Shown piece by piece: positions 8,685 to 16,941 of a DNA stretch of 53,497 nucleotides. Location of the stretch: assembly GCA_003221635.1 (NCBI GenBank), contig QHSR01000023.1, positions 1-53,497 of the forward strand, written 5' to 3'. The translations under genes were made by a program, and so were the position numbers. The DNA is from Candidatus Rokuibacteriota bacterium (GTDB lineage: Bacteria; Methylomirabilota; Methylomirabilia; Rokubacteriales; CSP1-6). Position 1 is the first letter of the stretch. Each line of letters opens with the position of its first letter. The notes below the pieces were generated by a model, which saw only the letters and a program-made list of their open reading frames with translations, was not told where the DNA came from and ran no database searches.

Positions 8685-10241
8685 TCACTTCTTGAGCTTG
8701 AGGTCCTCGTAGGGCGACGAGTACGGGTGCAGAGCGATGAGACCGAGCCCCGACTCCTCCACGCGCGGTCCGACGGCGTTCAGAAACCCCAGCTCCCACA
8801 AAGGCGCGTGCATGACCCGCTCGTGGGCCAGCCGCTGGATCTGGTGCAGCAGGGCCTCGCGGCGCCTGGGGTCGAGCTCGCGCGCTTGCTGGATGAACAG
8901 GTCGTCCATGTCGGGATAACCACCCCACGCGTAGAGGCCATCCTTGACGAAGTAGTTCTGGACCCGGGTCGCCGCGTTGCCGAGCCCGCCGGCGCCGGAC
9001 TGTAAGATTCCGGTGATCTTCTTGTCCTTCCAGTTGCCGAGGAAGGCCGCGCGCTCCATCGGCCGCAATTTGGTGCGGATGCCCACCGCGGCCAGGTAGT
9101 TGGCGATGGCTTCGGCGACGCTCGAGTAGGAACTGTCGCAGGCGTACTCGCCGGCGTCGAAACCGTTCGGATAGCCGGCCTCGGCCAGGAGCTTCTTCGC
9201 TTGCGCCGGATCGTACGGATAGGGCGGGATGGCCAGGGCGTACTCGAAGGCAGACGGGATGATGCCGCCGGTCGGCTTGGAGTGTCCCAGGGTCTCCGCC
9301 TGATTGATGGCGTTCTTGTCGAAGGCGAGCGCCGCCGCCAGGCGCACTCGCCGGTCGTGCCAGGGGGATTTAGGGTCCCACTGCAGCTGGCCGAAGCTGA
9401 GCCACTGGGTGCCGGCGATTACTGTGGGGGTCAGCCGGAGCCCGGCCGTGCGCTTCACCTCCTCGCCGAGCAGACCGCGCAGCGAGTACGCGACGTCCAC
9501 CTCGCCGCGCTTGAGCATGGCCAGCCTCGTCAGATCCTCGATTACGACCCGCCACACCAGCCGCTTGACGGCGGGCGTCTTGCGCCAGTAACGGTCGTGC
9601 GCGTCGAGGACGAGCTCCACCCCCGGGTTGAACGACGTCAGCTTGTAGGGGCCGGCGCCGATGGGCGCCTTCTTGAAGCCCTCGTCGCCGACCTTCTCGA
9701 CGTACTTCTTGGGAACGATCCAGCCGGCGCCGCTGGCCGGCGTCGCGTAAAACGTCATGAAGTCCGGCCACGGCTCTTTCAGCCGGAAGCGGACGCGAAA
9801 CGGATCGACGACCTCGACCGCGAGGACTTTCTCCTTGAGCAGCTTCGCGGCGGCGCCCTTGTACCGTTCGAAGGAGAACTTCACGTCCTCGGCGGTCAGG
9901 GCGTCGCCGTTGTGGAAGACGACGCCCCTGCGCACGACGAACTCGTAGCTGAGACCGTCCTTGGCCACCGTCCACGATTCGGCCAGCGACGGGGCCATCG
10001 GGTTGCCCGGCATCGGCTTCACCATCGCGTCGTGCACTGCGTAGAGCACCATCATGAGGGTGATGATCCCCGTGTGCTCGGCAGGGTCGAACCAGACGGG
10101 AGAGAGCGAGACATGCACCGCCCACGTCATTTGCGCCGCGGGCGCGTCCGAGCGCCCCTGCGCGGCTGCAGGAGCGGGAACGAAACTCGCGAGCAGGGTC
10201 AGGGCGAGGACCGGGATCGTCATCAGGCGCCGAGCCTTCAT
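8685..10241 (-). CDS. ABC transporter substrate-binding protein, family 5
   Basis: 518 residues. Signal peptide 1-28 ending AAAQ, then a complete family-5 solute-binding domain (SBP_bac_5; peptide, nickel and other solutes): LAESWTVAKDGLSYEF, LTAEDVKFSFERYKG, GAGPYKLTSFNPG, WDPKSPWHDRRVRLA and the end SPYEDLKLKK. GAGGAG precedes the ATG. No permease or ATPase gene is adjacent. A close paralogue lies at 15268-16794 with the same motifs in the same order, so the pair arose by duplication. Ligand unknown. Confidence 0.92.
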   Translation of the reverse strand: MKARRLMTIPVLALTLLASFVPAPAAAQGRSDAPAAQMTWAVHVSLSPVWFDPAEHTGIITLMMVLYAVHDAMVKPMPGNPMAPSLAESWTVAKDGLSYEFVVRRGVVFHNGDALTAEDVKFSFERYKGAAAKLLKEKVLAVEVVDPFRVRFRLKEPWPDFMTFYATPASGAGWIVPKKYVEKVGDEGFKKAPIGAGPYKLTSFNPGVELVLDAHDRYWRKTPAVKRLVWRVVIEDLTRLAMLKRGEVDVAYSLRGLLGEEVKRTAGLRLTPTVIAGTQWLSFGQLQWDPKSPWHDRRVRLAAALAFDKNAINQAETLGHSKPTGGIIPSAFEYALAIPPYPYDPAQAKKLLAEAGYPNGFDAGEYACDSSYSSVAEAIANYLAAVGIRTKLRPMERAAFLGNWKDKKITGILQSGAGGLGNAATRVQNYFVKDGLYAWGGYPDMDDLFIQQARELDPRRREALLHQIQRLAHERVMHAPLWELGFLNAVGPRVEESGLGLIALHPYSSPYEDLKLKK

Positions 10242-10357
10242 GGGCCGTCTCCTCTCCGCGTTGAGAAGGAAGCCGGTCAGGGTCGCGTAAGCTTACCACG
10301 GTGGTTCTTGACAGGACTGCCTCGCCGCGCTAGGACGTGGCGGGGAGGAGAACATCC

Positions 10358-12019
10358 ATGAAAGTCAAAGCGGCGAACGGCTTCGCGCGAGCCCTCAAGG
10401 CCGAGGGCATTCCCTGGGTGAGCTGCTACCCAACCAACCACGTGAACAACGCGCTCGGGGAAGAGGGCGTGCCCATCCTCATGATGGGGGAGGAGCGCTT
10501 CGCCGTCGCCGTCGCCGATGCCTTTTCGCGCGTCACCTGTGGCAAGCAGATCGGCGTGTGCACCATCATGGCGAATCTGAACGCCGCCGGGATCCAGATG
10601 GCGTTCGGCGCCATCGGCCAGGCCTGGGAGGATTCGTCGCCGCTCCTGGTCATCACGGAAGGCGTGGGCCAGGGGGGGAGCCGGCACACGCACTTCGACA
10701 TGGCCGATGCGCTCAAGTCGGTCACCAAGTGGGTGGGGAAGGTCGACCGCGCCGAGCTCGTGCCGGACTACGTGCGGCGGGCGTTCACGCACCTCCGGTC
10801 GGGCCGGCCGGGGCCCGTGCTGCTCATCATTCCGCGCGACCTCGGCGAATACGAGGAAGACGAGCATCCCTACTCGCCCGTGAAGGGCTGGCGGTCGGGG
10901 CCCGACCCCGACGACGTGAAGACGGCCGTCAAGGCGCTGCTCGCCGCGAAGGATCCGCTGCTCTACGTGGGCGAGGGCGTCTATTACGCCGACGCCACCA
11001 GCGAGCTCCTGAAATTCGCCGAGCTCGCCCAGGTGCCGGTGCTGACGACGCTCAAAGCCAAGGGCGCCTTCCCGGAGAACCATCCGTTGTCGGTCGGCGT
11101 CCGCGGCGCGCTCGCCGATCATTTCCTCCACAAGTGCGACCTCTTGTTCTCGATCGGCTCGAGCCTCTTCCCCAACCGGTTCAGCCACTCCATCCCCAGC
11201 GCGGACAAGAAGACGATCATCCAGTGCACGGTCGACACCCTCGACATCAACCGCAGCTACGAGACGCGCTATGCCGTGATCGGCGACGCCAAGCTCACGC
11301 TGCAGGCGCTCATCAGCGAGGTGTCGGCCCGTGGCGCACGCAAGAAGCCCGGGCTCGTCGAGGAGATCCGGAAGGGCAAAGAGGCGTTCCTCGCGAAGTT
11401 CCGCCCGTGGATGGAGTCGAGCGAGACGCCGATCAACCCGTACCGGGTGCTGGGCGACCTCATGAAGGTGCTCGACCCGAAGAACTCGTTCGTCACCGCG
11501 GATTCGGGGAACACGCGCGATCAGACCAGCACGGTGTACGAGGCGCAGATCCCGCGGGGTCATCTGGGCTGGGGCAACGTGTCCACGCTCGGCTTCAGCC
11601 TGGCCGGAGCCGTCGGGGCCAAGCTCGCGTATCCCGACCGGCAGTGCGTCCACGTCACCGGCGACGCGGGCGTGTGCTATATGATGGGCAACTTCGAGGC
11701 GGTCGCGCGCTACAAGATCGGGATCACGACGCTGCACATCAACAACGGCGGTTACTCCGGCTACGGCCCGGGCTTCTGGGGCGGCGGGCACGATCCCTAC
11801 ACGTGGAAGGTGTCGGATCACTCTTCGGCGTGCATGGCCAACATGGCGAAGGCCGTCGGCTTCCACGCCGAGGACGTGACGGCGCCGTCAGAGGTGATTC
11901 CGGCGCTCAAGCGCGCCTTCGACGAGAACGCCAAAGGCCGGCCGGCGTTCCTGGAATTCATCTGCTCGCACCATCCGGTCCACGGCGGCTGGGTCAGGCC
12001 TGCGGCGAGCGGTCACTAG
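10358..12019 (+). CDS. Thiamine-pyrophosphate-dependent enzyme
   Basis: 553 residues with the three-domain plan of the acetolactate synthase/benzoylformate decarboxylase superfamily. The N-terminal pyrimidine-binding domain contains the glutamate that activates the cofactor (MGEERFAVAVADAFSR, near residue 45). A central domain follows, then the C-terminal diphosphate-binding motif GDAGVCYMMGNFE ... HINNGGYSG near 430-470. These enzymes cleave or join C-C bonds next to a keto group; substrate unclear. The ATG at 10358 is preceded by GGGGAGGAG. It is divergent from the family-5 binding-protein gene and about 70 bases from the HAD gene. Confidence 0.9.
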   Translation: MKVKAANGFARALKAEGIPWVSCYPTNHVNNALGEEGVPILMMGEERFAVAVADAFSRVTCGKQIGVCTIMANLNAAGIQMAFGAIGQAWEDSSPLLVITEGVGQGGSRHTHFDMADALKSVTKWVGKVDRAELVPDYVRRAFTHLRSGRPGPVLLIIPRDLGEYEEDEHPYSPVKGWRSGPDPDDVKTAVKALLAAKDPLLYVGEGVYYADATSELLKFAELAQVPVLTTLKAKGAFPENHPLSVGVRGALADHFLHKCDLLFSIGSSLFPNRFSHSIPSADKKTIIQCTVDTLDINRSYETRYAVIGDAKLTLQALISEVSARGARKKPGLVEEIRKGKEAFLAKFRPWMESSETPINPYRVLGDLMKVLDPKNSFVTADSGNTRDQTSTVYEAQIPRGHLGWGNVSTLGFSLAGAVGAKLAYPDRQCVHVTGDAGVCYMMGNFEAVARYKIGITTLHINNGGYSGYGPGFWGGGHDPYTWKVSDHSSACMANMAKAVGFHAEDVTAPSEVIPALKRAFDENAKGRPAFLEFICSHHPVHGGWVRPAASGH

Positions 12020-12089
12020 GGGGCGGTGACGGCTGACGGCCGAGGGCTCGAGTCAGCTCGCGATCGGGCGTGTCGGCGCCGGCGCGCTG

Positions 12090-12734
12090 GTGATCGACTC
12101 GGTCGTCTTCGACCTCGATGGCACGCTGTGGGACACGTCGGCGACGTGCGCCATCGGATGGAACCGCGTGCTCGACCGGCACGGCATTGCCTTCCGGCCG
12201 ATCACCGAGCACGACGTCAGGCGGGTCACCGGCCAGCCGCACGATGCATGCATCCGCGAGGTCTTCGCCGGGCTTCCCGAGGCGCACGTTCTCACGCTCA
12301 TGGCCGAAACTCAGCTCGAGGACAACAAACTGGTCGCCCAGCTCGGCGGCGAGCTCTTCCCGCACGTCGAGGCTGGCCTGAGACGGCTCGCCGCGCGGTA
12401 TCCGCTCTTCATCGTGAGCAATTGCCAGGCCGGCTACATCGAGGCCTTCATCCAATGGTCCGGGCTCCGGGCGTGCTTCCGGGACTTCGAGTGCTGGGGC
12501 AACACCGGCTTCACCAAGGCGGGCAACCTCCGCGCGTTGGTCGAGCGCAACCGGATTCGTCACCCGCTCTTCGTCGGTGATACCCCCGGTGACCAAGCAG
12601 CGGCGCGCGAGTGCGGCGTGCCCTTCCTGTACGTCGACTACGGCTTCGGCGTCTGTCGCGACGTCGATCGCCGTTTCTCCTCCTTCGCCGATCTGACGAC
12701 CTGGCTCCTCGATCCGACCCCCCCCACGCCCTGA
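12090..12734 (+). CDS. HAD-family hydrolase
   Basis: 214 residues. HAD motif I is DLDGTLWDT (residues 8-16, nucleophile D8), motif II is FIVSNC near 104, and motif IV is FVGDTPGD near 165. A helical cap follows motif I, as in phosphoglycolate-phosphatase-like phosphatases. Likely a cytoplasmic phosphatase of a small phosphorylated metabolite. The start is a GTG without a clear ribosome site. The 3' flank carries repeat copy 1. Confidence 0.88.
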   Translation: MIDSVVFDLDGTLWDTSATCAIGWNRVLDRHGIAFRPITEHDVRRVTGQPHDACIREVFAGLPEAHVLTLMAETQLEDNKLVAQLGGELFPHVEAGLRRLAARYPLFIVSNCQAGYIEAFIQWSGLRACFRDFECWGNTGFTKAGNLRALVERNRIRHPLFVGDTPGDQAAARECGVPFLYVDYGFGVCRDVDRRFSSFADLTTWLLDPTPPTP

Positions 12735-12768
12735 GCCCGGCCCGGGGTCAAGGCGCCTCGTCCGACCA

Positions 12769-12936
12769 GGGCAGTAGGTCGGGTCGACGGATGCGGCGGG
12801 GGTCGAAGCGACCCGTCCCCGGCACGCGACGACGGGAGTTGCGCGCCCGGATGGAGCCCAGCCGCACCGGAGCAACGGACGCGTGCCGCGTGGTCGTCTC
12901 GACCCCCGCCGCGTCCGTCGACCTGACCTACTGCCC
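12769..12936 (+). repeat. Structured intergenic repeat, copy 1
   Basis: Bases 12769-12806 pair with 12899-12936 in a 38-position stem with no mismatch and only two G-U pairs, enclosing a 92-nt core. The core contains GCGCCCGGATGGAGCCC and ACGCGTGCCGCGTGGT, found again in copies 2 and 3. Inside the core, 12820-12828 pairs with 12880-12888 and CCCGTC (12812-12817) pairs with GACGGG (12831-12836); the two helices cross, as in a pseudoknot. It lies between two co-directional genes. Family not recognised. Confidence 0.8.
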
Positions 12937-13018
12937 GGCCGGGCCGCCGACTTGACGTCGGGTCCTCAAATCCCGTATACGGGCCTGACGAGCGGTGCGC
13001 GAACGGAGGGAGAGCATC

Positions 13019-13492
13019 ATGGCCATGTACTGGAAGGAGATCACGGTCAACTGGGGCGAGTCGGACCCCTTCGGGCTCGTGTACTATCCCCGGATCGTCG
13101 CCTGGTTCAACGACACCGAGCACGAGCTGTTCCGCGTCATCGGCTACCCGATCGAGCAGATGATCAAGAACGACCGCACGACCTTCGTGATGGGCGAGAT
13201 CCACTTCCGCTTCATCGGTCCGGCGGCCTACGGCGACCGCATCGTGAACACCATCACCCTCGCCGAGGTCGGCGCCCGCACCCTGCACTGGAACTGCAAG
13301 GCGAAGAACGCCGTCACCGGGGCACCGGTCAGCGAGGGCAAGGCCACCCGGGTGTACGCCCGGATCAACGAAGACGGCTCGCTGAGCTCGCAGCCGATTC
13401 CCCTGGAGATGCTGACCGCGCTCCAGGAGCTGGGGAGCCTGACGCATCTGAAGACGAACAGCGGAGCGACGAAGCTCGGCGCCGAACGCTGA
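13019..13492 (+). CDS. Acyl-CoA thioesterase (hot-dog fold)
   Basis: 157 residues of the 4-hydroxybenzoyl-CoA thioesterase/YbgC type. Near residue 17 it carries WGESDPFGLVYYPRIVAWF, the form of the catalytic (S/C)DxxGxVYYxxY motif whose Asp attacks the thioester. It hydrolyses acyl- or aryl-CoA in the cytoplasm. The ATG at 13019 has GGAGGG eight bases upstream. It follows repeat copy 1 and is convergent with msrB. Specificity (aromatic or short acyl) cannot be read from the sequence. Confidence 0.88.
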   Translation: MAMYWKEITVNWGESDPFGLVYYPRIVAWFNDTEHELFRVIGYPIEQMIKNDRTTFVMGEIHFRFIGPAAYGDRIVNTITLAEVGARTLHWNCKAKNAVTGAPVSEGKATRVYARINEDGSLSSQPIPLEMLTALQELGSLTHLKTNSGATKLGAER

Positions 13493-13520
13493 CGCAATCC
13501 GCGGGCGGAAATCGGCTCCC

Positions 13521-13979
13521 CTACCGAGCCGGCTTCACCTTCTCGAAGAGCGCCCGGTACTTGCCGTACCCGGCCTCCTCGAGCTTCGCGAGCGGAATGA
13601 ACCGCAGCGAGGCCGAGTTGATGCAGTAGCGGAGGCCGTGCGGGCCCGGGCCGTCGGGAAAGACGTGACCGAGATGCGAATCGGCGTTCGCCGACCGCAC
13701 TTCGACGCGGCGCATCCCGTGCGTCGTGTCGGAGAGCTCTGTCACGTTGTCCTTCTCGATCGGTCGTACGAAGCTGGGCCAGCCAGTGCCGGAGTCGAAC
13801 TTGTCGGTCGACGAGAACAGCGGCTCGCCCGAAACGACGTCCACGTAGATCCCGGGCTCGTGGTGGTCCCAGAACTCGTTCCGGAACGGTGGCTCGGTCG
13901 CGCTGCACTGGGTGACGTCATACTGCGCCGGGGTGAGCTTCGCCTTCACCTCGACATCGGTCGGCTTCCGGTAGGTCAT
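13521..13979 (-). CDS. msrB: Peptide-methionine (R)-S-oxide reductase
   Basis: 152 residues, a full-length single-domain MsrB that reduces methionine-R-sulfoxide in proteins. It shows [47 protein letters not shown], and the catalytic-cysteine motif [11 protein letters not shown]. The paired CxxC zinc ligands found in many MsrBs are absent; the only other cysteine is in [11 protein letters not shown], which could act as resolving cysteine. Single gene, convergent with the thioesterase. Confidence 0.95.
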   Translation of the reverse strand: MTYRKPTDVEVKAKLTPAQYDVTQCSATEPPFRNEFWDHHEPGIYVDVVSGEPLFSSTDKFDSGTGWPSFVRPIEKDNVTELSDTTHGMRRVEVRSANADSHLGHVFPDGPGPHGLRYCINSASLRFIPLAKLEEAGYGKYRALFEKVKPAR

Positions 13980-14028
13980 GGCCTGTCTCTCCTGTCAGAG
14001 GATTAGAGCACGGCGGGCGGCCGTCCGA

Positions 14029-14394
14029 TCATCCCTTCACGTAGGCGAGCTTCTCGGCCACCTTGCCGTCGCGTACCCGTATCACATCGACTCCCCGCAC
14101 GTGTCCTCCCCGGTCATCCCAGCGGAACACCCACCGGACGACCCCGCGGTCGGCGACGGCGAAGATCTCCTCGGTCTCGAAGCACGCGCCGGGTGTGGAC
14201 AGGAAGAAGCGCTGCCAGAAGGTCCGCACCGCAGTGGCCCCTTCGAACCGCTCGCCGTCCGGCGCCGGCAACGTGTTCTCGAACACGCAGTCCGCCGTCA
14301 TCAGCGCCATCACGCCGTCCACGTCGTGGCGATTGAACGCGTCGTTGAACCGATTGATGACGTCGCGCGTGGCGTGGGTCTCGGAGTCCGGCAT
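14029..14394 (-). CDS. SnoaL-like (NTF2-fold) protein
   Basis: 121 residues of the cystatin-like alpha+beta-barrel fold. It opens with DVINRFNDAFNRHDVDGVMALMTADCVFEN, the typical SnoaL-like helix pair, and ends VRDGKVAEKLAYVKG. Members are cyclases, isomerases or binding proteins for small hydrophobic molecules. The ATG at 14394 has GAGGTG upstream and lies five bases after the stop of the methyltransferase gene, so both are in one operon and may act on one compound. Confidence 0.82.
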   Translation of the reverse strand: MPDSETHATRDVINRFNDAFNRHDVDGVMALMTADCVFENTLPAPDGERFEGATAVRTFWQRFFLSTPGACFETEEIFAVADRGVVRWVFRWDDRGGHVRGVDVIRVRDGKVAEKLAYVKG

Positions 14395-14399
14395 GCCGG

Positions 14400-15251
14400 T
14401 CACCTCATGGGGGATGTTCGAGGTGGTGGAGCCGAAGCGGGAGGGGAGCGCCGCTCCGCCACCGCCTGGATCATGAGGATCCGTCCCTCTTCGCGGTTGC
14501 GCTGCCCGGCCCGAACGATCGCGTCGAGGGCCTCGCCCATGACGATGCGCTGGACGCCGTGGGCCGGACCGGAGGCGCCGGTGCTCGGTCCCACCGCTTC
14601 CGCGGTGACGTCGTCCCAGGCGCGGACCTGGAACCCGGTCGCCGCGATCACGCCGCGCATCTCGCCCGGCGGGCGAAGGAAGCTCGCCGCCGCGTCCCGC
14701 GCCCACATGACCGGGAACACCACCGGCTGGACCGGGCCCGCCATCGGCTCCTGGAGCGCCAGCAATCCGCCCGGGCGCAGCACCCGCGCGAAACCGGCAT
14801 AGAGCCGCTCCTTGTCGGCGATGTTCATGCCGCTGTTCTGCGTCCACACCACGTCGAACGTGCCGGCGCCCACGTCCAGCGCCAGCGCGTCGCCGACGCG
14901 ATGCCGGACGCGATCGGCGAGGCGCAACCGTGCCGTGAGCGCCTCGCCGGTCTGCACGTACGATTCGGTGAGATCGACCACGGTGACGTCACAGCCGAAC
15001 TCGACGGCCAGCGTGCGCGCGGGGCCACCCAGCCCGCCGCCCACGTCGAGGACGCGCATGCCCGGGCGCAGGTTGGCGAGGCGCGCCAGCCGCTGGGTCG
15101 CGTTCTTTCCACCGCTGTGGAACTGGTCGGCCGGCGCCAGATCGTCGATCGTCAGCGCGTCGACGTGCTTCCCGGCGGCGGCCAGCGCCTCGAGGATCAA
15201 GCGCTCCAGTCCGGTACGTCCCCAGTAGGCGTTGGTGGCGCGCGCGTCCAT
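14400..15251 (-). CDS. Class I SAM-dependent methyltransferase
   Basis: 283 residues. The SAM-binding glycine loop is VLDVGGGLGGPAR near residue 68, followed by the acidic end of strand 2 (VTVVDLTESYVQ) and motif IV-like FDVVWTQNSGMNI. The YVQTGEALTARLRLADR block resembles small-molecule methyltransferases of the sarcosine/dimethylglycine or ubiquinone-biosynthesis types. Substrate not predictable. It lies directly upstream of the SnoaL-like gene and 16 bases downstream of the family-5 binding-protein gene, so all three may be co-transcribed. Confidence 0.87.
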   Translation of the reverse strand: MDARATNAYWGRTGLERLILEALAAAGKHVDALTIDDLAPADQFHSGGKNATQRLARLANLRPGMRVLDVGGGLGGPARTLAVEFGCDVTVVDLTESYVQTGEALTARLRLADRVRHRVGDALALDVGAGTFDVVWTQNSGMNIADKERLYAGFARVLRPGGLLALQEPMAGPVQPVVFPVMWARDAAASFLRPPGEMRGVIAATGFQVRAWDDVTAEAVGPSTGASGPAHGVQRIVMGEALDAIVRAGQRNREEGRILMIQAVAERRSPPASAPPPRTSPMR

Positions 15252-15267
15252 GAAGGCGATCAGGAGG

Positions 15268-16794
15268 TCACCTGGCTTTGAGCTTCAGGTCCTCGTAGGG
15301 CGCCGAGTAGGCGTGACCGGGGATGAGGCCGAGCCCCGACTCCTGCACCCGCGGGCCGTGGCCGTTGATGAAGGCAAGCTCCCAGATCGGGATGTGCATC
15401 ACCTTGTCGCGCATGAGCTGCTGGATCTTGTGCAGGAGCGCCTCACGCTTCTTGCGATCGAGCTCGGCCGCCTGGTCCTTGAAGAGCGAGTCGATGTCCC
15501 CGTAGCTGCCGTAGACATAGGTCCCGCCGTTGACGACGAAGGACTCGATCCGCGTCGCCGCGTTGCCGAACGCCCCGCTCGCGGTGTACGCGAGGTTCTT
15601 GTACTTCTTGTCCGCGTAGGTGCTCCAGTGCGATGCCCGCTCGCGCGACACCAGCTTGGTGCGGATGCCGACCTGCTGGAGGTAGCTGGCGATCGCCTCC
15701 TGCACGTTCGCGTACGAGATATCCAGATAGTAGTCGCCCGCGTCGAAGCCGTTCGGGAAGCCCGCCTCGGCGAGGAGCTTCTTGGCCTGGGCCGGATCGA
15801 ACTCATAAGCGGGCGGCTGCCAGTAGAAATCGAAGGTGCTCGGAATGATGCTATAGGTCAGCCTCGAGTGGCCGAGCGTGATCGCCTGGTTGATCGCCTT
15901 GCGGTCGATCGCCAGGTTGGCCGCCAGGCGCACCCGCTTGTCGTGCCAGGGAGACTTGGGGTCCCACTGGTCCAGCATGCTGACCCACTGGGGAGCCTGG
16001 ATCACCGTCGGCTTCAGCGCGAGCCCGGGAGTCCGCAGGAGCTCTTCGGCGAGCTCCCCGCGGATCGAGTACACGATGTCCACCTCGGCGCGTTTCAACG
16101 CGGCGAGGCGGGTCGACTCGTCGGTGATGACCTTGAAGACCAGCCGCTTCACGCTCGGCGTCTTCCGCCAGTACCCCTCGAAGGCCTCCATGACCAGCTC
16201 GACGCCGGGGTTGAACGAGACGAACTTGTAGGGTCCGGCGCCGACCGGCGCCTTCTTGAACGCGTCGTCGCCGACCTTTTCGACATACTTCTTCGGCACG
16301 ATCCAGCCCGCGCCGCTGGCCGCGGTGTAGAACGTCATGAAGTCGGGCCAGGGGTTCTTCAGGCGGAACCTCACCTGCAAGGGGCCCGGCGTCTCGACGG
16401 CGGCGACGCGCTCATGGATGGCCTTGGCGGAAGCGCCCTTGTAGCGCTCGAACGAGAACTTCACGTCCTCGGCCGTGAGCGCGGCGCCGTTGTGGAACTT
16501 CACGCCCTTGCGGAGCGTGAAGTCGTACACGCGCCCGTCCGGCGATACCTGCCACGACTCGGCCAGGCTCGGCGCGGTCGGGTTGCCGGGCATGGCCTTG
16601 GCCAGCGCGTCGTGCAGCGCGTACATGACCATGAAGGGCGTGATGATGCCGAGCGTCTCGGCCGGGTCGAACCATGTCGGCGCGAGCGAGATGTGCACGC
16701 CCCACGTCAGCTGGCCCTCGGGGGCGGCGGCAGCGACCGGGACGACGGCGAGCAGGGCACTCAGGACCCCCACGGCAAGTCGAAGACGGCGCAT
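15268..16794 (-). CDS. ABC transporter substrate-binding protein, family 5
   Basis: 508 residues, paralogue of the protein at 8685-10241. Signal peptide 1-23 (hydrophobic run, VAAAAPEG), then the same motifs: SLAESWQVSPDGRVYDF, LTAEDVKFSFERYKG, GAGPYKFVSFNPG, WDPKSPWHDKRVRLA and the end APYEDLKLKAR. No permease or ATPase gene adjoins it. A GATAAT hexamer (16860-16865, reverse strand) could be its -10 box. Confidence 0.92.
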   Translation of the reverse strand: MRRLRLAVGVLSALLAVVPVAAAAPEGQLTWGVHISLAPTWFDPAETLGIITPFMVMYALHDALAKAMPGNPTAPSLAESWQVSPDGRVYDFTLRKGVKFHNGAALTAEDVKFSFERYKGASAKAIHERVAAVETPGPLQVRFRLKNPWPDFMTFYTAASGAGWIVPKKYVEKVGDDAFKKAPVGAGPYKFVSFNPGVELVMEAFEGYWRKTPSVKRLVFKVITDESTRLAALKRAEVDIVYSIRGELAEELLRTPGLALKPTVIQAPQWVSMLDQWDPKSPWHDKRVRLAANLAIDRKAINQAITLGHSRLTYSIIPSTFDFYWQPPAYEFDPAQAKKLLAEAGFPNGFDAGDYYLDISYANVQEAIASYLQQVGIRTKLVSRERASHWSTYADKKYKNLAYTASGAFGNAATRIESFVVNGGTYVYGSYGDIDSLFKDQAAELDRKKREALLHKIQQLMRDKVMHIPIWELAFINGHGPRVQESGLGLIPGHAYSAPYEDLKLKAR

Positions 16795-16941
16795 CGTCTG
16801 CCTCCTCAGCAGTACGTTGATGTTTCGGGTGCGCGCGGAGCGCGCCGAGCGGCGGCGTCATTATCCTCGCACGACGACGACCCCGAATCGCGGCGCGGCG
16901 CGACGCTGGCGTTACTGCGCATGCTGAGCGACGGCGCGATC

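Noticed and set aside
9201-10361. 386-codon + strand frame
   Set aside because: Antisense to the family-5 binding protein; Arg/Gly-rich shadow.
10277-11866. 529-codon - strand frame
   Set aside because: Antisense to the ThDP enzyme, which has clear cofactor motifs.
12769-12936. Repeat elements as integron attC sites
   Set aside because: No integrase and no R-box (GTTRRRY/RYYYAAC) pair at the stem; the core is far more conserved than an attC loop.
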